In this document: piece after piece, positions 61,338 through 64,000 of the stretch
Layout: the number at the start of each line of letters is the position of its first letter
How positions within the stretch are numbered: the stretch's first letter is position 1
Source of the DNA: Bacillota bacterium
GTDB lineage: Bacteria; Bacillota; Clostridia; Acetivibrionales; DSM-1351
DNA length: 64,000 nucleotides
NCBI GenBank assembly: GCA_023400235.1
Contig: JAEXFI010000041.1
Location: 1 to 64,000, forward strand
Direction of reading: 5' to 3'
Program-made: the position numbers and the translations under genes
Notes under the pieces: generated by a model
Seen by the model: the letters and a program-made list of their open reading frames with translations, nothing else
Database searches by the model: none
Told to the model about the DNA's origin: nothing

Positions 61338-62723
61338 CTATAAATATTTCACCTTTGGTCCGGAGGCTGTGTCCTCAACCACAATACCCATTGCCTTGAG
61401 CTCATCTCTTATTTCATCAGAGCGCTTCCAGTTCTTTTCCGCTCTGGCCTGCTGCCTTTCCTCAATGAGCTTCTGAACCTCAGGGCTGATTTCCTGCTCT
61501 TTTTCATCAGCGCTCTTTTTGCTGAAATCAAATCCGAATATTTTATTCATTTTGTTCAGCAATTCATATATCTGCTGGGACCTCCTGCCGTACCGCACTG
61601 CATTCCATGCAATTCCCAGCGCTTTTGGTACGTTCAGGTCATCATTTATGGCCTCTTCAAAATCCCTGAGGAATTCATTAATAACAGCGGCATCCACAGC
61701 TTCCTTTCCGTCTTTGTGGGCAAGCACACCCTCCACAAACCTGTCATAGGATACCTGCACCGACTGCATTACCTCCCAGGTAAAGTTGAGCTTGTTCCTG
61801 TAATGTGCATTAAGACACATATATCTGAAAGCCAGCGGGTCAAAGCCCTTTTTTCTGAGATCCTCAATGGTATAGGTATTGCCCAGGCTTTTTGACATCT
61901 TTCCGTTGTTTACCATCATAAACTCACCGTGCATCCAGTAATTGACTGCAGGATTCCCCAAAAGCGCTTCGGACTGCGCAATTTCATTTTCGTGGTGTAC
62001 CGGAATGTGGTCAACTCCACCGGTGTGAATATCAAAAACATCACCCAGGTATTTGCGGCCCATGGCGGAGCACTCTATATGCCAGCCGGGATAACCCATT
62101 CCCCATGGGCTGGGCCACTGCATTATATGCTCCCTGGGTGCCTTTTTCCAAAGTGCGAAATCTGCCGGATGGCGCTTCTCCTCATTCACTTCAACCCTGG
62201 CTCCTGCAATCTGTTCTTCCAGATTGGCCTTTGACAGCTTTCCATAGGACTGGAATTTCTGTATGTCAAAATAGATGCCGTCGCTGGTTTCATAGCCAAA
62301 GCCCTTATCCACAAGCCCATTAACAAAAGCCAGCATTTCAGGTATGTGCTCGGTAGCCTTGGGAACAATCTCAGGCACCTCTATATTTAAAGCCCTTATA
62401 TCCTTCATGAACACACCAGTGTAGTACTCGGCTATTTCCCAGGGGGTTTTTTTCTGCTCACGGGCACCCTTGAGCATTTTGTCCTCACCGTCGTCCTCAT
62501 CGGACACCAAATGCCCTACATCCGTTATGTTCATGGCATGCTTCAGGGTATAGCCGTTATACTCCAGAACCCTTCTTAGCATATCCATGAATACATAGGT
62601 TCTTAAATTTCCGATATGAGCATAGTTGTATACCGTGGGACCACATGAATAAATTCTTACCTCTTTATCATTAATCGGTTTAAATTCTTCTTTTTTTCTG
62701 GAAAGCGTATTGTAGACCTTCAT
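61338..62723 (-). CDS. cysS: cysteinyl-tRNA synthetase
   Basis: A 461-residue class I aminoacyl-tRNA synthetase. The HIGH motif is YNYAHIGNLR (about 32-41), Zn-binding residues are C28 and those in HIECSAMGRKYLG and HHENE, and the KMSKS motif is GKMSKSLGN. The C-terminal DALR-like region ends LKAMGIVVEDTASGPKVKYL. ATG 62723 is the start because the SD (GGAGG) lies between it and the frame's first ATG (62735). It lies 73 bases downstream of cysE, the usual cysE-cysS operon. Confidence 0.97.
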   Translation of the reverse strand: MKVYNTLSRKKEEFKPINDKEVRIYSCGPTVYNYAHIGNLRTYVFMDMLRRVLEYNGYTLKHAMNITDVGHLVSDEDDGEDKMLKGAREQKKTPWEIAEYYTGVFMKDIRALNIEVPEIVPKATEHIPEMLAFVNGLVDKGFGYETSDGIYFDIQKFQSYGKLSKANLEEQIAGARVEVNEEKRHPADFALWKKAPREHIMQWPSPWGMGYPGWHIECSAMGRKYLGDVFDIHTGGVDHIPVHHENEIAQSEALLGNPAVNYWMHGEFMMVNNGKMSKSLGNTYTIEDLRKKGFDPLAFRYMCLNAHYRNKLNFTWEVMQSVQVSYDRFVEGVLAHKDGKEAVDAAVINEFLRDFEEAINDDLNVPKALGIAWNAVRYGRRSQQIYELLNKMNKIFGFDFSKKSADEKEQEISPEVQKLIEERQQARAEKNWKRSDEIRDELKAMGIVVEDTASGPKVKYL

Positions 62724-62796
62724 CCGTACCTCCATCCCCGTGCCTTAACGCGGTTAAATATATATCATTTAATCATTTACTTTTAAACATTTACAT

Positions 62797-63519
62797 TTAA
62801 ACATTGCCTTCTTTGTCCTCGTCTTCATCCTTGACGACCTTGCGGTCAACGGCCTTTCTCTTGGCACACAGGCTCTCTTCTCCTGTTATGCGGCAATTTT
62901 GCTCAACATGTGCCAGCCTGCTTTCCAGCCTGCATATTTCCTGCGAGATCGGGTCGGGCATATGTATCTGGTCAAGAGATTCAGAAGGACTGATCACTCT
63001 CTTGTTGCCTTTTTTAACAGTTCTGCCCTTAACTCCCACAACCGTTGAATAGGGCTCAACCTCAAAGGCCACAAAGGTATTGGCGCCGATGGTGGAATTG
63101 TCCCCGATCTTAAAAGGACCAAGAACCTTTGCACCTGCACCTATGAGAACATTGTTGCCCACGGTGGGGTGTCTTTTTGAACCCTTGTCCTTGCCGGTTC
63201 CTCCCAGCGTAACCCCATGGTATATTGTACAATTATCTCCGATTTCGGCCGATTCCCCGATTACAACACCCATACCGTGGTCAATAAACAGTCCTCTGCC
63301 AATTTTTGCCCCGGGATGGATCTCTATGCCCGTCAACAGCCTGGCAAGCTGCGATATGAACCTGGCTATAAAAAATCTCTTCTTTTTATAAAACCAATGA
63401 GCTGCCTTATGATAAACCAAAGCGTGAAACCCGGGGTAAAGCAGAATTACCTCAAGGGTGCTTTTTGCAGCAGGGTCCCGGCTTGCTATTAATCTGGCAT
63501 CATCTAGTAAATTGCCCAT
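62797..63519 (-). CDS. cysE: serine O-acetyltransferase
   Basis: A 240-residue hexapeptide-repeat acyltransferase that makes O-acetylserine, first step of cysteine synthesis. The left-handed beta-helix runs from GIEIHPGAKIGRGLFIDHG to IGANTFVAFEV (about 65-170), with catalytic His in DHGMGVVIGE and RHPTVGNNV. The short 35-residue tail carries the CysK-type variable end rich in Lys/Asp. SD GGAAGG precedes ATG. No T-box or S-box structure was found in the leader, although clostridial cysE genes often have one. Confidence 0.95.
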   Translation of the reverse strand: MGNLLDDARLIASRDPAAKSTLEVILLYPGFHALVYHKAAHWFYKKKRFFIARFISQLARLLTGIEIHPGAKIGRGLFIDHGMGVVIGESAEIGDNCTIYHGVTLGGTGKDKGSKRHPTVGNNVLIGAGAKVLGPFKIGDNSTIGANTFVAFEVEPYSTVVGVKGRTVKKGNKRVISPSESLDQIHMPDPISQEICRLESRLAHVEQNCRITGEESLCAKRKAVDRKVVKDEDEDKEGNV

Positions 63520-63719
63520 ATAACCTTCCTTCTATTTATGTCATTTAAAATACATATATAATTATATTCTCATTAGTATCCAAATTATATTGTCAATATC
63601 AGCCTCTGTATTACATAAAAATCTGAATAACTTCACATCAGTTATAGACATTTTAACAGTTTTAAAATTCCATGTAAATAAGTACATAAATAAGTAGGTT
63701 GAGTCAGGTTTTTTGAGCA
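63520..63719. other. AT-rich leader of cysE
   Basis: About 200 AT-rich bases with TTGACA at 63591-63596 on the minus strand and TATAAT 24 bases further, too wide for a standard promoter. No T-box or S-box signature could be found. Confidence 0.35.
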
Positions 63720-63935
63720 AAGCGAAGGGGCATTTCTGCCCCCTATGCTTTTAAATTAACTCCCAAAATGGCGTCCCCAGTATTTTGACACCTAGCCCAA
63801 GCTAGGTGGGTGTCCCGGTGGCATCTTCAGTCTTCCTTCGCCGTTGCACATCGTTCATGCCGTGTGTCGGAATTACCCAAGGCCTGACATGGTATACCAA
63901 ACAGCAGACTCCCTTATTACAGATGTAGGTTCAAA
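63720..63935. ncRNA. possible structured RNA of unknown class
   Basis: A GC-richer block in AT-rich surroundings. Stem-loops include GGGGCA-tttc-TGCCCC (63727-63742, a GAAA tetraloop if read on the minus strand). Another is a 10-bp stem with a four-base bulge at 63787-63814 (gacacctagc / gctaggtgggtgtc). The palindrome GGTATACC lies at 63891-63898. There is no open frame with an SD. I compared it by eye with tmRNA, SRP RNA, RNase P, 6S RNA, T-box and cobalamin motifs and saw no match. The strand is not certain. Confidence 0.35.
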
Positions 63936-64000
63936 ATAAAAGGTTTTATTCGCTCATTTCAGGATAATTTATTTACTTTATTTATAAGCCGCAATAACTC

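Noticed and set aside
63520..64000. T-box or S-box ahead of cysE-cysS
   Set aside because: No specifier-loop or antiterminator consensus was found on the minus strand.
1..64000. CRISPR array
   Set aside because: No regularly spaced direct repeats were seen; only short tandem repeats in spacers.

Overview
The window looks like the chromosome of an anaerobic, spore-forming Firmicute of the class Clostridia, probably a plant-polysaccharide degrader near the Ruminiclostridium / Clostridium cellulolyticum group. The grounds are the strong purine-rich ribosome binding sites with frequent TTG starts, the sporulation sigma factor SigH in the order cysE-cysS-(...)-mrnC-rlmB-sigH, a GH3 beta-glucosidase with permuted domains, YesM/YesN-controlled sugar uptake, GTP-type PEP carboxykinase and AraC-type response regulators. 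This assignment is inference from gene content; no 16S gene is present.

Layout. 0-11 kb: pckG, an ATPase of the PRK06851 type, an AzgA-type purine permease, and a block of signalling proteins (AraC-type response regulator, receiver-kinase fusion, large hybrid kinase with HPt), then a 39-residue small protein and a VOC-fold protein. 11-21 kb: one minus-strand sugar module of sensor kinase, YesN-like regulator, binding lipoprotein, two permeases, a GH-A-like glycosidase and a D-lyxose isomerase-type cupin. 21-31 kb: lipoprotein, HD-GYP protein, AraC regulator, a CD3324-like HTH protein, an unusual intergenic region with tiny promoter-SD-peptide-terminator units, the permuted GH3 enzyme, small membrane proteins and an integrase gene broken by an insertion-element remnant.

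31-55 kb is an accessory region, visibly more AT-rich from about 38 kb. It starts with nucleic-acid enzymes typical of defence islands (PD-(D/E)XK-DUF2075 helicase, MazG-like, RadC-like, PLD-DEAH helicase, Nudix), continues with a damaged RHS polymorphic-toxin locus and putative immunity genes, and ends with the most interesting part: an 11.5-kb minus-strand gene train (54.56 to 43.04 kb). It encodes an SPFH protein with zinc ribbons, a four-helix membrane protein, a zinc-ribbon helical-repeat protein, three paralogous coiled-coil proteins with a C-terminal membrane hairpin, a 58-residue protein, a 161-residue protein and a Ycf46/CDC48-like AAA+ ATPase. I know no named system with this composition; I infer a membrane-associated stress or defence machine driven by the AAA+ motor.

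55-64 kb returns to core genome: tRNA-Thr and tRNA-Gly, sigH, rlmB, mrnC, a cluster of DnaA-box-like sites, exoA, an NlpC/P60 protein, a LytTR response regulator, cysS and cysE, then a GC-richer stretch with stem-loops that may be an unrecognised structured RNA.
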